From: Trichosphaerium sp. ATCC 40318
Lineage: Eukaryota; Discosea; Flabellinia; Trichosidae
Assembly: GCA_038496445.1 (NCBI GenBank)
Contig: JALMLS010000095.1
Location: forward strand, 1-43,896
Length of the DNA: 43,896 bases
Reading direction: 5' to 3'
Part shown: positions 43,858 through 43,896 of the stretch, piece after piece
Position numbering within the stretch: position 1 is the first letter of the stretch
Layout: every line of letters begins with the position of its first letter
The notes under the pieces: generated by a model
Told to the model about the DNA's origin: nothing
The model's database searches: none
The model's input: the letters and a program-made list of their open reading frames with translations, nothing else
Made by a program: the position numbers and the translations under genes

Positions 43858-43896
43858 TTATAAAACACCCCGCCATGTAATGTATTGAATTCAATA

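Overview
The window looks like mitochondrial DNA of a microbial eukaryote with a gene-rich, AT-rich mitochondrial genome. Recognisable genes are nad1, nad4L, nad9, nad11, cox3, atp1, atp6, atp8, an atp9-like fragment, tufA, a mitochondrial small-subunit rRNA and a cluster of 12 tRNAs. UGA is read as Trp: invariant cox3 tryptophans are TGA codons. A mitochondrial tufA is rare and points to an early-diverging lineage (jakobids are the best-known carriers). I cannot name the organism.

Layout: the window is a giant nested palindrome. Arm 1 (about 1-9461, minus-strand genes) is the inverse of 10049-19494. A loop of about 0.6 kb (9462-10048) separates them. The plus-strand series then continues through tRNAs, rRNA, atp6, orf77 and cox3 to about 23789. 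A single-copy stretch (23790-27450) carries atp8, atp1 and tufA. From about 27451 to 41129 the whole 10049-23789 block is repeated in inverse orientation (position x pairs with 51165-x). The 0.6-kb loop follows again (41130-41735), and then unique sequence with nad11 and a large unassigned ORF (41736-43896). The underlying gene order, all on one strand, is: orfC - nad11 - loop - atp9-like - orf352 - nad1 - nad9 - nad4L - (ribosomal-protein-like region) - 12 tRNAs - rns - atp6 - orf77 - cox3 - atp8 - atp1 - tufA. The palindromic arrangement may be real (long inverted repeats, head-to-head molecules) or a fold-back/amplification or assembly chimera.

The most interesting property is that almost every conserved gene is a cryptogene. 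Protein-coding genes need a single added base roughly every 25-40 nt to restore conserved proteins. Many tRNAs and the rRNA lack single bases at positions fixed by structure. The missing bases include A, C, G and U. Interspersed unassigned ORFs (orf352, orf77, orfC and others) are open over long distances with no correction, and long perfect hairpins are intact. Repeated copies carry the same missing bases. This pattern suggests an insertional RNA-editing system acting on mRNA, tRNA and rRNA rather than random sequencing error, although error cannot be excluded without RNA data.

A second system-like feature is a family of at least 14 long, near-perfect palindromic hairpins (30-139 nt) scattered between and possibly inside genes. 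Several sit at, or supply, the stop codon of an unassigned ORF.
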